A stretch of DNA of 64,000 nt from Gemmatimonadota bacterium (GCA_003222055.1 QHUT01000055.1:1-64000), one strand, 5' to 3'. Shown: positions 8,157-19,978, numbered from the stretch's first letter. Numbers and translations: made by a program. The notes: generated by a model from the sequence alone, not told the origin.

Positions 8157-9842
8157 TCACAGTTCGCCCCGCTTGATCAGTTCCGTGATATGCTCACTGG
8201 TCCGGAGCGACAGCGCGAGAATCGTCCACGTCGGGTTCTTGTCCGCCTGCGACACGAACGGCGCGCCGTCGGTCACGAACAGGTTCTTGCACTCGTGCGC
8301 CTGGCACCAGCGGTTCGTCACCGACGTTTTGGGGTCGTCGCCCATGCGCGCGCCACCCAGCTCGTGAATGATGACGCCGCCCGCCGCGATGCCGTATCCG
8401 CGCTCGGGCCCCGGCATCGGGGAGAACACCTCGCCGCCCATGTCGGCGATGAGCGCTCGAAACGTCTCCTGCATGTGCTTCACCTGCTTGTACTCGTGGT
8501 CCGACCACTTCCAGTGAAAGCGCAACACCGGAATGCCCCAGCGGTCCACCGTGCGCGAGTCGATCTCGCAGTAGGTGTCGTCGTTGGGAATCATCTCCCC
8601 GCGGCCCGAGAACCCGACGGTGGCGCCGTAGTAGCGACGGTAGTCGTCCTTGAGCTGTTTGCCGTAGCCGCCACCCGCCGGATAGCGTTGCATCCCGCCC
8701 ATGAAGCCGTAGCTCGGAACGTGCGTCCCGCCCCACACCTCGATATGGTACCCGCGCGGGAAGTCGAGCTTCTGGTCCTCGAGCCACCATGGCATGTACA
8801 GGTGCATCCCGCCTACGCCGTCGTGGTTGTGCGGGACGTGGTCCATCATCTTGGGGATGAACCCCGCGACGTCCGTCCCGGTGGTATCGGTGATGTACTT
8901 GCCCACCGTGCCGCTGCCGTTCGCCAGGCCGTTCGGGAACGCCGGCGACTTCGAGTTGAGGAGCAGGCGGGCGGTCTCGAGCGCGCTCGCGGCGAGCACC
9001 ACGACCTTGGCGCGGACATGCTGGTCTGCGCCGGTGGTCTTGTCGACGTAGGCCACCCCCGAGGCGCGGCCGGCCTTGTCAACCGTCACCTCGCGGGCCA
9101 TCGCGTTGGTGACGAGCGTGAGCCGGCCGGTGGTGAGAGCGGGGCCGATCAGCACGTTGGTGGAGGTGAAGTTCGCGTTGACGCGGCAGCCGCGATTGCA
9201 CTGGCCGCAGTAGTGGCACGGCGCCCGGCCGTTGAGCGGTCGCGTCAGGATCGAGAGCCGAGACGGAATGCAAGTGATGTGGAGCCGGTCCGCCGCCTGC
9301 TTGACCAGCAGCTCGTGGCAGCGCGGGCGCGGCGGCGGCTGGAACACGCCGTCCGGCTCGTTGGGAAGGTTCTCCTTGCTGCCGAAGACGCCGATCAGGC
9401 GGTCGATTTTATCGTAAAACGGCGCGACATCTTCGTACGAGATGGGCCAGTCGTCGCCCAGGCCGTCCCTGCTCTTGCGCTTGAAGTCGTACGGGCCGAA
9501 GCGCAGCGAAATCCGGCCCCAGTGGTTGGTGCGGCCCCCGACCATGCGGGCGCGCCACCAGTTGAACTCGGTTCCCGACGCGCGCGTGTAGGGCTCGCCC
9601 TCGATCTCCCAGCCGCCGATGCAGGCGTCGAATTCGCCGAATGGATGGTCCTTGGTCGAGCGGCCGCGGCGCGGCGACTCGTACGGCCAGGTGAGCATGG
9701 CCGAGTCCTTGAGGTTGTCCCACGGCACGCCCGCCTCGAGGACGATCACGTCGGCGCCCGCGCGGGTGAGGGCGTGGGCCGCCATGCCCCCGCCGGCGCC
9801 CGAGCCGACGATGCACACGTCGTAGGTCTTGCCCTGGCTCAC
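8157..9842 (-). CDS. GMC family oxidoreductase
   Basis: YDVCIVGSGAGGGMAAHALTRAGADVIVLEAG; C-terminal NPTWTILALSLRTSEHI; GTG start inferred. Confidence 0.88.
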   Translation of the reverse strand: MSQGKTYDVCIVGSGAGGGMAAHALTRAGADVIVLEAGVPWDNLKDSAMLTWPYESPRRGRSTKDHPFGEFDACIGGWEIEGEPYTRASGTEFNWWRARMVGGRTNHWGRISLRFGPYDFKRKSRDGLGDDWPISYEDVAPFYDKIDRLIGVFGSKENLPNEPDGVFQPPPRPRCHELLVKQAADRLHITCIPSRLSILTRPLNGRAPCHYCGQCNRGCRVNANFTSTNVLIGPALTTGRLTLVTNAMAREVTVDKAGRASGVAYVDKTTGADQHVRAKVVVLAASALETARLLLNSKSPAFPNGLANGSGTVGKYITDTTGTDVAGFIPKMMDHVPHNHDGVGGMHLYMPWWLEDQKLDFPRGYHIEVWGGTHVPSYGFMGGMQRYPAGGGYGKQLKDDYRRYYGATVGFSGRGEMIPNDDTYCEIDSRTVDRWGIPVLRFHWKWSDHEYKQVKHMQETFRALIADMGGEVFSPMPGPERGYGIAAGGVIIHELGGARMGDDPKTSVTNRWCQAHECKNLFVTDGAPFVSQADKNPTWTILALSLRTSEHITELIKRGEL

Positions 9843-9855
9843 GGTCGTCGTCCCC

Positions 9856-10715
<860 letters not shown>

Positions 10716-10716
<1 letters not shown>

Positions 10717-11549
10717 CAGAACTCCAACCGCTTCAGGTAGTCACAGCTCGCCTTGATGGACGCGAACGAGTCCGCCGGCTGGTCGTGCTCCACGAAGAAG
10801 TGCTTGATCCCCGCCTGCTGCTGCTTGGCGAAGATGCGCTTCCAGTCGATCGTGCCGGCCCCCACGTCGGCCATCTTGTTGTCGGGCGGTCCCATCGAGT
10901 CCTTCACGTGGACCAGCGGGAACCGGCCGGGCCAGCGCGCGAAGTACGCCAACGGGTCCTGGCCCCCTTTGGTGATCCAGTACAAGTCCATCTCCATCTG
11001 TACCAGCTTGGGATCCGTCTCGGCGAGCAGCACGTCGTAGGGCAGCTTTCCTTCCACCGGGGCGAACTCGAAGTCGTGGTTGTGGTAGGCGAACTGCAGC
11101 CCCGCCGCGCGAGCCTGTTCCGCCGCCTGGTTGAAATGGGCGGCGATCTTCTTGTAGCCGTCGACCCCCGTGCGCTGCTCCACGGGGATCCAGGGGACCA
11201 CGACGTACTGGTGACCGATCACGTGCGCCGCCTCGAGCGCTTCGTGCCAGGCGTCGGGCCCGCCCGCCGAGATGTGCGCCGACGGCGCGGTGAGGGCGTT
11301 GCGGTCGAGCATGGCGCGCACCTCCGCGGGCGTCTTCTTGAAGTAGCCCGCGAACTCGACCTCCTTGTACCCGCTCGCGGCCACCCGCGCGATCGTGCCT
11401 TCGACGTCCTTCTCCATCTCATGACGCACGGTGTAGAGCTGCAGGCCGACGCGCTCGATATGCGCGCGCGCCAGGCGCGGCAGACGGGGCAGCCCGGCCG
11501 CCACGGCCGCGCCGCCGAGTACCTGGAGAAAACTGCGGCGATCGCTCAC
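10716..11549 (-). CDS. Sugar phosphate isomerase/epimerase with signal peptide
   Basis: DRRSFLQVLGGAAVAAGLPRL; VGLQLYTVRHEMEKDVEGTIARVAASGYKEVEFAGYF; GTG start inferred, ORF open to 11582. Confidence 0.82.
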
Positions 11550-11632
11550 GGTCAGGGCTCCTCGGGGTGGGGGAGGGAACAAGATCCACGCGCGCCGGCC
11601 CTCCCGCCAGGAGGCCCCGCGGGCACGGGGCG

Positions 11633-11660
11633 TTGACAGGGGCCGCCGCTGATGTATGTT
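11633..11660 (+). promoter_or_regulatory. Sigma70-like promoter of argG
   Basis: TTGACA (11633-11638), 16-bp spacer, TATGTT (11655-11660). Confidence 0.65.
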
Positions 11661-11682
11661 TATGCATCTTCCTGCATAAACA
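11657..11682 (+). promoter_or_regulatory. Operator-like perfect inverted repeat overlapping the argG -10, possibly ArgR-type
   Basis: TGTTTATGCA-TCTTCC-TGCATAAACA, 10-bp perfect arms. Confidence 0.65.
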
Positions 11683-11697
11683 GTGAGGCGGGTACCT

Positions 11698-12930
11698 ATG
11701 GGGCCGTTGGTCGTCCTCGCTTACTCGGGCGGACTCGACACCTCGGCGATCGTGCCGTGGCTGCGCGAGAAATACGGCGCGCGCGTGCTGTGTTTCGCGG
11801 CGGACGTGGGACAGGGCGCGGGGGAGCTCGGCGGCCTGGTGGACAAGGCCAAGCGGTCCGGCGCCGTCGATTGCGTCGTCGAGGACCTGCGCGAGGAATT
11901 CGTGCGCGACTTCGTGTTCCCCACGCTGCGCGCCGGCGCCGTCTACGCCCGCACCTACCTGCTCGGCACCGGCATGGCCCGCCCCGTCATGGCGGCGCAT
12001 CAGGTGGCGCTCGCCCAGCGCGCCGGTGCGCGGGCGGTGGCGCACGGCTGTACGGGCAAGGGCAACGATCAGGTGCGCTTCGAGCTCACCTACGCGGCGC
12101 TCGCACCGGAGCTGCAAGTGATCGCGCCGTGGCGCGAATGGGAGTTTCAGGGCCGGGAGGACTTGATCGCGTACGTGAAGGCGAAAGGCATTCCGGTGCA
12201 GGCCACACTCGAAAAGCCGTATTCTACCGACCGCAACTTGTGGCACTGCTCCCATGAAGGCGGCATCCTGGAAGACCCCTCCAAACAACCCCCCGAGCAC
12301 ATCTTCGTCATGACACGCGACCCGCTCGAGGCGCCGGAGTTGCCCGCGGTCGTCGAAATCGGGTTCGAGGAGGGGACGCCGGTCACCGTGGACCGCGTGC
12401 CGCTTGGTCCCGTCGAGCTGCTCGAGACGCTCAACGCGGTTGCCGGGGAGCACGGCGTCGGCCGCGCGGACGTGGTCGAGGACCGTCTGGTCGGCATGAA
12501 GTCCCGTGGCGTGTACGAGACACCGGGCGGGACCCTGCTGCACGCCGCGCACCGCGAGCTCGAGCAGCTGGTGCTCGATCGCCGGACGCTGCGCCTCAAG
12601 GACGAGCTGGCGCTGCGCTACGCCGACCTGGTGTACGACGGGCGTTGGTGGACCCCGGAGCGGGAGGCGCTCGACGCCGCCGTCCTGAGCACCCAGAAGC
12701 GCGTGACCGGTACGGTGCGGCTCAAACTGTACAAGGGCGGCCTCGCGGTGGCCGGGCGCGAGAGCCCGTACGCGCTGTATCAGCCGTCGTACGCCACGTT
12801 CGGCAAGGACAACGTGTACGACCAGCACCACGCCGAGGGATTCATCCACCTGTACGGCCTCTCGCTGCGGATCGGTGCGGGCCTCGACGCGGCACGTCAG
12901 CAGCGCGAAGTCGGCGCGGCGGCGGACTGA
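11698..12930 (+). CDS. argG: Argininosuccinate synthase
   Basis: VVLAYSGGLDTSAIVPWL; HGCTGKGNDQVRFE; SSxx-like YSTDRNLWHCSHEGG. Confidence 0.96.
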   Translation: MGPLVVLAYSGGLDTSAIVPWLREKYGARVLCFAADVGQGAGELGGLVDKAKRSGAVDCVVEDLREEFVRDFVFPTLRAGAVYARTYLLGTGMARPVMAAHQVALAQRAGARAVAHGCTGKGNDQVRFELTYAALAPELQVIAPWREWEFQGREDLIAYVKAKGIPVQATLEKPYSTDRNLWHCSHEGGILEDPSKQPPEHIFVMTRDPLEAPELPAVVEIGFEEGTPVTVDRVPLGPVELLETLNAVAGEHGVGRADVVEDRLVGMKSRGVYETPGGTLLHAAHRELEQLVLDRRTLRLKDELALRYADLVYDGRWWTPEREALDAAVLSTQKRVTGTVRLKLYKGGLAVAGRESPYALYQPSYATFGKDNVYDQHHAEGFIHLYGLSLRIGAGLDAARQQREVGAAAD

Positions 12931-14357
12931 TGGCCGCCCGGCCGACGGAGCCCGCGCCGCCGCCTCCTGCCGCCCCGCATCAGATGTGGGGCGGTCGTTT
13001 CAGCGTCGGTCCCAGTGAAGCGCTCGACGCGCTCAACCGCAGTCTTCCCGTCGATCACCGTCTCTGGCCCCAGGACGTCACGGCGAGCAAGGCCTGGGTG
13101 CATGCGCTGGGCCGCGTCGGCGTCGTGACCCCCATCGAGGAGACGCAGCTGCTCGAAGGTCTCGACCGCGTCGCCGAGCGGCTGGCCGATGGCGCGGCCG
13201 TCGGCGCGGCGGACGAAGACGTCCACACCCTCGTCGAGCGGCTGCTGTACGCCGAAGTCGGCGCGGTGGCGGGCAAGCTCCACACCGGCCGCTCGCGCAA
13301 CGACCAGGTGGCGACCGACCTGCGGCTCTGGACCCTCCAGGCGATCGACCAGGTCGACGGCGACATCGCCGCACTCGGGCGCACGCTCGTCGCGCGGGCG
13401 CAGGACGGCGTCGACGCCCTCCTCCCCGGTTACACGCACGGCCAGCGCGCCCAGCCGGTGCGCTGGGCGTACGTGCTGCTGGCGCACGCCTGGCCGCTGG
13501 TGCGCGATCGCCAGCGCCTCGCGGATGCGCGCCGCCGCGTGGCCGAGCTGCCGCTCGGCTCGGGGGCGCTCGCCGGCTCGGGATTTCCCGTGGACCGCGT
13601 GCTCTTGAAAGAAGCGCTGGGGTTCCGCGCCGTCTGTGCCAACGCGCTCGACGCCACCGGGGACCGCGACTTCGTCGCCGAAGTGCTGTTCGCGCTGTCG
13701 CTCGTGGGCACGCACCTGTCGCGCCTCGCCGCCGAGCTGGTGCTGTACTCGAGCGCCGAGTTCGGTTTCGTGCGGCTGTCGGATGATTTCAGCACCGGCT
13801 CGAGCCTGCTGCCGCAAAAACGCAACCCGGACGTGCTCGAGCTGGCGAGGGCCAAGTCGGGCCGCGTGCTGGGTGATCTGGTGGCCCTGCTCACGACGCT
13901 CAAGGGCCTGCCGGCCGGCTACAGCAAGGATCTGCAGGAGGACAAGCCTCTGCTGTTCGACGCGTTCGATACGCTCGGCCTGGTCCTGCCCGCCGTGTCC
14001 GGGGCGGTCGCGGCGCTCACGGTGGATGCGGAGCGCATGCACGCCGCGCTCGACGCCTCGCTGCGCGCCACCGACCTGGCCGACCTGCTCGTCGAGTCGG
14101 GCGTTCCGTTCCGGGAGAGCCACGGCCTGGTGGGCCGGCTGGTGCGCGAGGCGGAGCGCTCCGGTGTGCCGCTCGACCACGTGCCGATCGCCGCGGCGGC
14201 AGCCCTCCACCCGGCGTTGGGTGCGGCGCTGGCCCAGCTGGGCACGTGGGAAGATTCGATCGAAGGGCGCGCAACGCCGGGCGGCGCCTCTCGGGCCTCA
14301 GTGGACGAGCAGCTTGCGGCGCTACAACTTGCGTTCGCCGCGACGGGAAGCACTTAA
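12930..14357 (+). CDS. argH: Argininosuccinate lyase
   Basis: HQMWGGRFSVGPSEALDALNRS; HTGRSRNDQVATDLRLW; GSSLLPQKRNPDVLELARAKSGR. Confidence 0.96.
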   Translation: MAARPTEPAPPPPAAPHQMWGGRFSVGPSEALDALNRSLPVDHRLWPQDVTASKAWVHALGRVGVVTPIEETQLLEGLDRVAERLADGAAVGAADEDVHTLVERLLYAEVGAVAGKLHTGRSRNDQVATDLRLWTLQAIDQVDGDIAALGRTLVARAQDGVDALLPGYTHGQRAQPVRWAYVLLAHAWPLVRDRQRLADARRRVAELPLGSGALAGSGFPVDRVLLKEALGFRAVCANALDATGDRDFVAEVLFALSLVGTHLSRLAAELVLYSSAEFGFVRLSDDFSTGSSLLPQKRNPDVLELARAKSGRVLGDLVALLTTLKGLPAGYSKDLQEDKPLLFDAFDTLGLVLPAVSGAVAALTVDAERMHAALDASLRATDLADLLVESGVPFRESHGLVGRLVREAERSGVPLDHVPIAAAAALHPALGAALAQLGTWEDSIEGRATPGGASRASVDEQLAALQLAFAATGST

Positions 14358-14452
14358 CCCAAGGTCTTGCCGAGCGTTAGCCGGTTGTGTAGCATACGAG
14401 GCCGTCTCGCTCGTTCCGGGCGGACGGCCACTTTTTTCCCCCGGGGAGATCC

Positions 14453-15001
14453 GTGCGCTGCCTGGCGCTCAACGCGTCATTCGAGCCGCTCACCATGGTG
14501 CCCGTGCGGCGGGCCCTGCGGCTCGTAATCGACCGCAAAGCGGAGATCGTCGAAGCAGACGGCTCCGTCATGCGGAGCGAGCGCCTGGCCATCCCGCGGC
14601 CCGCTGTGATTCGCCTGGTCAAGTTCGTGCACGTGCCGCGCCGCTTCCGCCGCCAGGTCACCAACACGTTTCTGTTTGCCCGCGACAACTACCGCTGCCA
14701 GTTCTGCGGGCGCAGCCAGCCGGAGCTGCGCCACCGCGAGTGCCTGACGCGGGATCACCTGGTCCCGCTGTCGCGCGGCGGCACCAACGCGTGGACCAAC
14801 GTGCTGACCGCGTGCAGCTCCTGCAACACCCGCAAGGGCAATCTCCTGCCGGAAGAGGCCGGAATGCATCCGCTGCGGCCGCCGGTGGAGCCGCACTTCG
14901 TGCACCTCGCCTGGGCGGTCCGCCGCCTCACGTCGATCCAGTCCAAGTATATCCGGCTGTTCTACGGCGGCGAGGTCCTCGCGGCGCTCGAGGCGCTCTG
15001 A
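14453..15001 (+). CDS. HNH endonuclease
   Basis: NYRCQFCGRSQPELRHRECLTRDHLVPLSRGGTNAWTNVLTACSSCNTRKGN. Confidence 0.9.
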   Translation: MRCLALNASFEPLTMVPVRRALRLVIDRKAEIVEADGSVMRSERLAIPRPAVIRLVKFVHVPRRFRRQVTNTFLFARDNYRCQFCGRSQPELRHRECLTRDHLVPLSRGGTNAWTNVLTACSSCNTRKGNLLPEEAGMHPLRPPVEPHFVHLAWAVRRLTSIQSKYIRLFYGGEVLAALEAL

Positions 15002-15609
15002 GTTAGTGTTTCCGACCGCGCCTCGAGCGTGAGGTGCGGCAGGCCCGCGATCCGGACCAGCAGCCGCTGCGCGCCGCGTGCCAGCGCCCCCCCTACATCG
15101 CCGCCGCCCGACACGGCCGGGCTCACGTCGCCCTTGAGCCAGCGCGTCAACTGCTCCAGATCGGTGTCGTTCAGGGTGGTCACTTCGAGGTGGCATACGA
15201 AGTAGAAGTTCCCCGAGCCGTTAGGCTTCAGCGTCACGCGGTAGGGAATCTCAATCGCGCGCTCGAGATCGTCTGCAGTGCCGTATCGGGCGACGCGCCG
15301 GCTCTCGCTCCGGATCAGGACGAAGTCATCGGCGAGCGGGTCGTGGCGCGCTACGGCGTCCCACGGGAAATCCGTCACGAACTGATCGAACCATCCCGAG
15401 CGCGAGCGCCACAGCTCCAGGCGGTAGTGCAGCCGCAGCGGGAACCCGGAGCGCATCAGGCCGACGAACTTGCCGTCGGCGAGCAGGGCGGTGGCCTGGA
15501 CGCGCGGGACCCCGCTCTGGAGGATGACCGTCAACGCGGGCGACTGCGCGCCCGCCGGGGTGACGGCCGCGACACCGAGCAGGGCGAGGACCGCCAGGCC
15601 CGACCTCAC
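14962..15609 (-). CDS. DUF4390-like exported protein
   Basis: Signal peptide, FPLRLHYRLELWRSRSGWFDQ; converges on and overlaps the HNH gene. Confidence 0.6.
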   Translation of the reverse strand: MRSGLAVLALLGVAAVTPAGAQSPALTVILQSGVPRVQATALLADGKFVGLMRSGFPLRLHYRLELWRSRSGWFDQFVTDFPWDAVARHDPLADDFVLIRSESRRVARYGTADDLERAIEIPYRVTLKPNGSGNFYFVCHLEVTTLNDTDLEQLTRWLKGDVSPAVSGGGDVGGALARGAQRLLVRIAGLPHLTLEARSETLTQSASSAARTSPP

Positions 15610-15610
15610 C

Positions 15611-17356
15611 TCAGAAGCGGTGGTCGAGTCGCAGCGTAAATCGCAGCGGCTCGCCGGCGGTCACCGCCTTGGCCACGTACAATCCCAATCCGCCCCAATC
15701 GACGCCGAGGCCCAGGTCGGCCAGCCAGCTTCCGAGCGTCGGCAGCCGGTCGGCGGGCAGCCGGCCCGGCCCGCCGCCGACGAGCCATGCCTGCCCGGCG
15801 TCTCCCAGCACCACGAGATCGGGCCCTTGCAGCGTGAACAGCGACTTCACCGCTTCGTCCTCGGGCGTCGACGAGCCGTACGACCAATGCAGGGAGATGT
15901 GACCGCGGTATTCGGCCTGCGCCAGGATCACCCGGTCGCATGCCGCCACCAGCGTGCCGGCGAACGCCGGGTCGACGATGTCGCGATTGCACGCGCTGTG
16001 TCGGAAGCCGTATCCGGCCAGCGGGTCGGGCCCGCCCATGGAGAGCCGCTGTTGCAGGGGGAGTGCATCCCCCCCGACCCATCCCCCCGCGAGCAGCCGG
16101 AGGTTGACGCGCCCCGACGGGCTCACGCGCATGTAACGACGGAAGTCCAGGAACAGGCGGCTGAAAGCGTAGGTGCCGTCTGTGGCGATCGGGCTCCGCA
16201 CGGCGGCGGGGACGCCCGCCTGCGGCGCGACGTCCCGGGAGTGGGAGTGCTCGAGCCGGGCGCGCAGCCACCACCCGGCCGTGGGGTCCGCGCGGTCGTT
16301 GCGGGTATCGAAGCTCACATTGCCGCTGAGTGCCGTGTAGTGCCCATCGTCGATCGGCGGGTTGGGACGCCACGCCTGGTCGTTCCGGAACACGGTCCAG
16401 GGGTCGCGCGCCCCGACGCTCGTCTGCCAGTCGTGCCGGAGCTCGAGCTCCAGCTGCAGCGCCCGCTCGGGCTGCACGAACACGCGGCCGGCCACGCCCT
16501 TGCTGAGGTAGTAATCGCGATAATCGCGCTGGAACAGAAACGCCGACCACCCCACTTCGCCGTTGCGCAGTCCCCAATCTTCCACCGGGACCACGGTGTC
16601 GAACGCGCGGAACTGGACGCCGTAGGCCGGCACCTCGCCGGAGCGCAGCTCGGCGCGAAAGATGTAGCCCAGATCGCTGCGCTTGTCGGTGAATTGCCCG
16701 GCGGTGCGGAATACGCCCAGCGCATCCACTCGCAGCCGCAGGTTGCGGTGCAGCTTCCAGTCGAACAGCGGCCCGAACACCACGGGCAGTCCCTCCACCC
16801 GGTTGAACGTGCCGCCCGTGGCCAGCGTGAGCGATGAGCGCGAGTCCTGCGTGCCCCAGGACTTTTCCACGCCGAGGTTGCGGAACCAGCGCCGCAGGTC
16901 GGGGGGGACGAGGGCGATCTCGTCGCCTTTGGCGCGGAAGGCGAGGGGCTCCTGGTAGACGCGCACCTCGCCCGACACCGCGGCTCCGGCGGCGCGGGCC
17001 ACCGTGCCGCCGACCACGATGAGGTCGCCCGCGATCACCGCGCCCGGCTCGAGCACGGCGTCGCCATTGATCACGAGCAGCGTGCCTTCGACCCGGCCGC
17101 CCAGGGTCACCGGTCCGCTCCGCACCGCGACGTCGCCGCGCCAGGCGTTGCCGGCCGGGAGCCACGAGCGCCCCACCAGCCGGGTGGTCGTCGCGGCGTT
17201 GTAGCGGTGGACCACTTCTTCGGCCACCGCGCGCGGCAGCTCCGGCGGCTGAACGATGGCGCTCGCGCTTTCCGGCTGGATCACGATGGCCGTGTCTTGC
17301 GCCGCGGCGACCGCGCAGCCGAGCAGGCACAGGGCGCCGAGCGCCACGCTGCGCAC
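15611..17356 (-). CDS. Outer-membrane surface-antigen (BamA/TamA-like) barrel with bactofilin/polymer-forming-like N-terminal segment
   Basis: GRVEGTLLVINGDAVLEPGAVIAGDLIVVGG then barrel ending ...LRFTLRLDHRF; GTG start inferred. Confidence 0.65.
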   Translation of the reverse strand: MRSVALGALCLLGCAVAAAQDTAIVIQPESASAIVQPPELPRAVAEEVVHRYNAATTTRLVGRSWLPAGNAWRGDVAVRSGPVTLGGRVEGTLLVINGDAVLEPGAVIAGDLIVVGGTVARAAGAAVSGEVRVYQEPLAFRAKGDEIALVPPDLRRWFRNLGVEKSWGTQDSRSSLTLATGGTFNRVEGLPVVFGPLFDWKLHRNLRLRVDALGVFRTAGQFTDKRSDLGYIFRAELRSGEVPAYGVQFRAFDTVVPVEDWGLRNGEVGWSAFLFQRDYRDYYLSKGVAGRVFVQPERALQLELELRHDWQTSVGARDPWTVFRNDQAWRPNPPIDDGHYTALSGNVSFDTRNDRADPTAGWWLRARLEHSHSRDVAPQAGVPAAVRSPIATDGTYAFSRLFLDFRRYMRVSPSGRVNLRLLAGGWVGGDALPLQQRLSMGGPDPLAGYGFRHSACNRDIVDPAFAGTLVAACDRVILAQAEYRGHISLHWSYGSSTPEDEAVKSLFTLQGPDLVVLGDAGQAWLVGGGPGRLPADRLPTLGSWLADLGLGVDWGGLGLYVAKAVTAGEPLRFTLRLDHRF

Positions 17357-17358
17357 GG

Positions 17359-18732
17359 TCAGCCCGCCCCGGTACGGGGCGGCTCGAGGCCGAGCCGGCG
17401 CATACGGCGATACAGGTTGGCGCGGTCGGTGGCGAGGCGGCGCGCCGCCTCCGCCACATTGCCACGGGCGGCCGATAGCGCCCGCGCGATGAGCGTGCGC
17501 TCGAACCCGTCGAGCGCCTCCGACAGCGCCACGTCGCTCCAAGCCTCGGACGTCGCGGCCGGCGCGCCGTCTTGCGGCACGACCCGCGCCACGTCGTCGG
17601 CGGTCACCGTATCGCCGGTCGCCAGAATCGCGAGCCGCTCCACGATGTTCGCCAGCTCGCGCACGTTCCCGGGCCAGGCATAGGCGGCGAGCAGTTGGAC
17701 GGCGCCCGCGTCGAAGCGCACGGGCCGGCCGAGGCGCGCCACCTGCCGGGTCGCAAAATGCTGCACCAGTGGCGCGACGTCGTCCGCCCGCTCGCGCAAC
17801 GGGGGGATGCGGATCGGGAGCACGTTGAGGCGGAACAGCAGGTCCTCGCGGAACTGCCCCTGTTGCGACGCCTTCCCCAGGTCCTTGTTGGTCGCGGCGA
17901 TTACGCGCACGTCCACCATGATCGGTTTCTCGCCGCCCAGCCGCTCGATGACGCCGCTCTCCAGTACGCGCAACAGCTTCGCCTGCGCCTCGAGTCCCAG
18001 ATCGCCCACTTCGTCGAGAAACAGCGTCCCTCCGTCCGCCAGCTCGAAGCGCCCGACCCGCCGCTCCGTCGCGCCGGTGAACGCGCCGCGCTCGTGCCCG
18101 AACATCTCCGACTCTACCAGGTCCTTCGGAATCGCGGCGCTGTTGACGCACACGAACGGCCGGCCCGCTCGTGTGCTTTGGCGGTGGATCGCCGAGGCCA
18201 CGAGCTCCTTGCCCGTGCCCGACTCGCCCGTGATCAGCACGCGCACCTCGGTGGGTGCGACCCGCGCGATCAGGTCCCGCAGGTCCTGCATCGCGCCGCT
18301 CACGCCCACCAGGGGATCCGCGTGCCCCAGCGCCTCGTGCAGCCGGCGGTTCTCGGCCCGCGTGCGCGACAGCTCCAGGGCGGCGCGCAGCGTGGTCAGC
18401 ACCCCCTCGGGCGTGAGCGGCTTTTCCAGGAACTGAAACGCGCCGAGCTTGGTCGCGCGCACCGCGTCGGTGAGGCTCGCCTTGCCGCTCATCATCACGA
18501 CCGGCACGTCGGGCGCGAGGCGCTTCAGCTGCTCGAGCGTGGCCAGCCCGTCCGGCCCGCCGGGCATCATGAGGTCCAGCAGCACGGCGTCGGGCGCGGC
18601 GCGCTCGACCGCGGCGAGCGCGGCGCCGCCGTTCGCGGCCTCCGCCGTCTCGAATCCCTCGGACTCGAGCAGCGCCCCTACCATCTTGCGGATGTTGGTC
18701 TCGTCGTCGACCAGCAGGATGCGCGGGCTCAT
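17359..18732 (-). CDS. Sigma54-dependent response regulator (NtrC/NtrX family)
   Basis: [56 protein letters not shown]; Fis-type HTH. Confidence 0.95.
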   Translation of the reverse strand: MSPRILLVDDETNIRKMVGALLESEGFETAEAANGGAALAAVERAAPDAVLLDLMMPGGPDGLATLEQLKRLAPDVPVVMMSGKASLTDAVRATKLGAFQFLEKPLTPEGVLTTLRAALELSRTRAENRRLHEALGHADPLVGVSGAMQDLRDLIARVAPTEVRVLITGESGTGKELVASAIHRQSTRAGRPFVCVNSAAIPKDLVESEMFGHERGAFTGATERRVGRFELADGGTLFLDEVGDLGLEAQAKLLRVLESGVIERLGGEKPIMVDVRVIAATNKDLGKASQQGQFREDLLFRLNVLPIRIPPLRERADDVAPLVQHFATRQVARLGRPVRFDAGAVQLLAAYAWPGNVRELANIVERLAILATGDTVTADDVARVVPQDGAPAATSEAWSDVALSEALDGFERTLIARALSAARGNVAEAARRLATDRANLYRRMRRLGLEPPRTGAG

Positions 18733-19922
18733 CTGGCGGAGAGCACGATGGAAAACGTGGCGCCGCCGCCCGGCGTGTCCGCGACGCTGATGGTCCCGCT
18801 GTGCGCCTCGATCGTCTGCCGCACCAGCGCGAGCCCCAGCCCGGTGCCGTCCTGCTTGGTGGTGAAGTAGGGCTCGAACACCCGCTGACGCAGCTCGTCC
18901 GGGACTCCGGGGCCGTGATCGGCGATCGTCACGACGAGGCCGCTCCCGTCTCTTGTGACGGCTACGTCTATCGCGCCCCGGCCCTGCATCGCCTCCGCCG
19001 CGTTGCGCAGCAGGTTGGCGAAGGCGCGCCGCAACGGGTCGTAGTGCCCCAGCACCTTGCAGGGCTCGCCGTTGGCCCGTACCCGCACGACCACCTCGGG
19101 GGGTACGGCGCTCTTGCCCAGATCCATCAGCAGGTCCACGAGGTCCACCTCGCTCTTGGGCCCCTCCGGGAGCCGGCCGAAGTCGGCGAACTCCTTCGCC
19201 AGCTGGTCCAGCCGTTGCGTCTCGGCACCCAGCACTTCCACGGCGGTCACCGTCCGGCGGTCCGCCTGTCCCACCGTTCGCCCCAGCTGGTCCACCGCGA
19301 TCCGCATCGACGTGAGCGGATTCTTGATCTCGTGCGCGACGCGCCGCGCCACCTCGCGGAACGCCCGCAGCCGCTCGGCCTCGAGCTCCCGCTCGCGGGC
19401 GGCGTCGAGCGCGGTCGCGAGCTCGCGCAACGCCTGGCGCAGCGCGTCGAACTCGGGCGCCCCGCGACTGGCGGGACCCGCGGGGAGTGGCACGCGCCTC
19501 CGGATCAGCCGGGTCCAGCCCACCAGCTCGTCGATTGGCCGCGACAACTGGCGCGACAGATGTCCCGCCAGCCGTATTGCGGCCGTCAGGGCCAGCCCGC
19601 CGAAGACGATCACCACCAGCGCGAACCCGCCCGCGTAGTAGCGCAGGTACGTCTCGGCCCGCCGCGCGAGGGTGACCGAAGTGGACAGGCGCTCCAAGTG
19701 GTCCCGCACGGCGGCCCGCTCGCGCAGAGCGAGGTGCGTGGTGTCGATGCGGTCCACCATCTGGCGCGCCGACGCCGCCATTTCCTCGAGCGCCACGCGC
19801 GCGCCGGCCGACGGGCCCACTGTTCGGACCGCGAGCGCCCAGCCCACCACCGCCAGGGCAGTCGGCACGGCGGTCAGCGCCACAAGGACGACGAAGATCC
19901 GCTGGCGGAACGGGAGGGCCAT
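18729..19922 (-). CDS. NtrY-like sensor histidine kinase
   Basis: [24 protein letters not shown]; HATPase [32 protein letters not shown]. Confidence 0.93.
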   Translation of the reverse strand: MALPFRQRIFVVLVALTAVPTALAVVGWALAVRTVGPSAGARVALEEMAASARQMVDRIDTTHLALRERAAVRDHLERLSTSVTLARRAETYLRYYAGGFALVVIVFGGLALTAAIRLAGHLSRQLSRPIDELVGWTRLIRRRVPLPAGPASRGAPEFDALRQALRELATALDAARERELEAERLRAFREVARRVAHEIKNPLTSMRIAVDQLGRTVGQADRRTVTAVEVLGAETQRLDQLAKEFADFGRLPEGPKSEVDLVDLLMDLGKSAVPPEVVVRVRANGEPCKVLGHYDPLRRAFANLLRNAAEAMQGRGAIDVAVTRDGSGLVVTIADHGPGVPDELRQRVFEPYFTTKQDGTGLGLALVRQTIEAHSGTISVADTPGGGATFSIVLSAR

Positions 19923-19934
19923 ATTTGTGGGGGC

Positions 19935-19963
19935 AATCTAGACATTTCGTGTGCGTGTGACAA
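19935..19963 (-). promoter_or_regulatory. Candidate sigma70 promoter for the histidine kinase/response regulator pair
   Basis: Minus strand TTGTCA - 17 bp - TAGATT, ending 13 bp before ATG 19922. Confidence 0.4.
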
Positions 19964-19978
19964 TTCGACACACAGAGA

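Noticed and set aside
14453-15001. HNH gene as homing endonuclease or mobile element
   Set aside because: No intron/intein boundaries, terminal repeats or flanking mobility genes; standard free-standing HNH protein.
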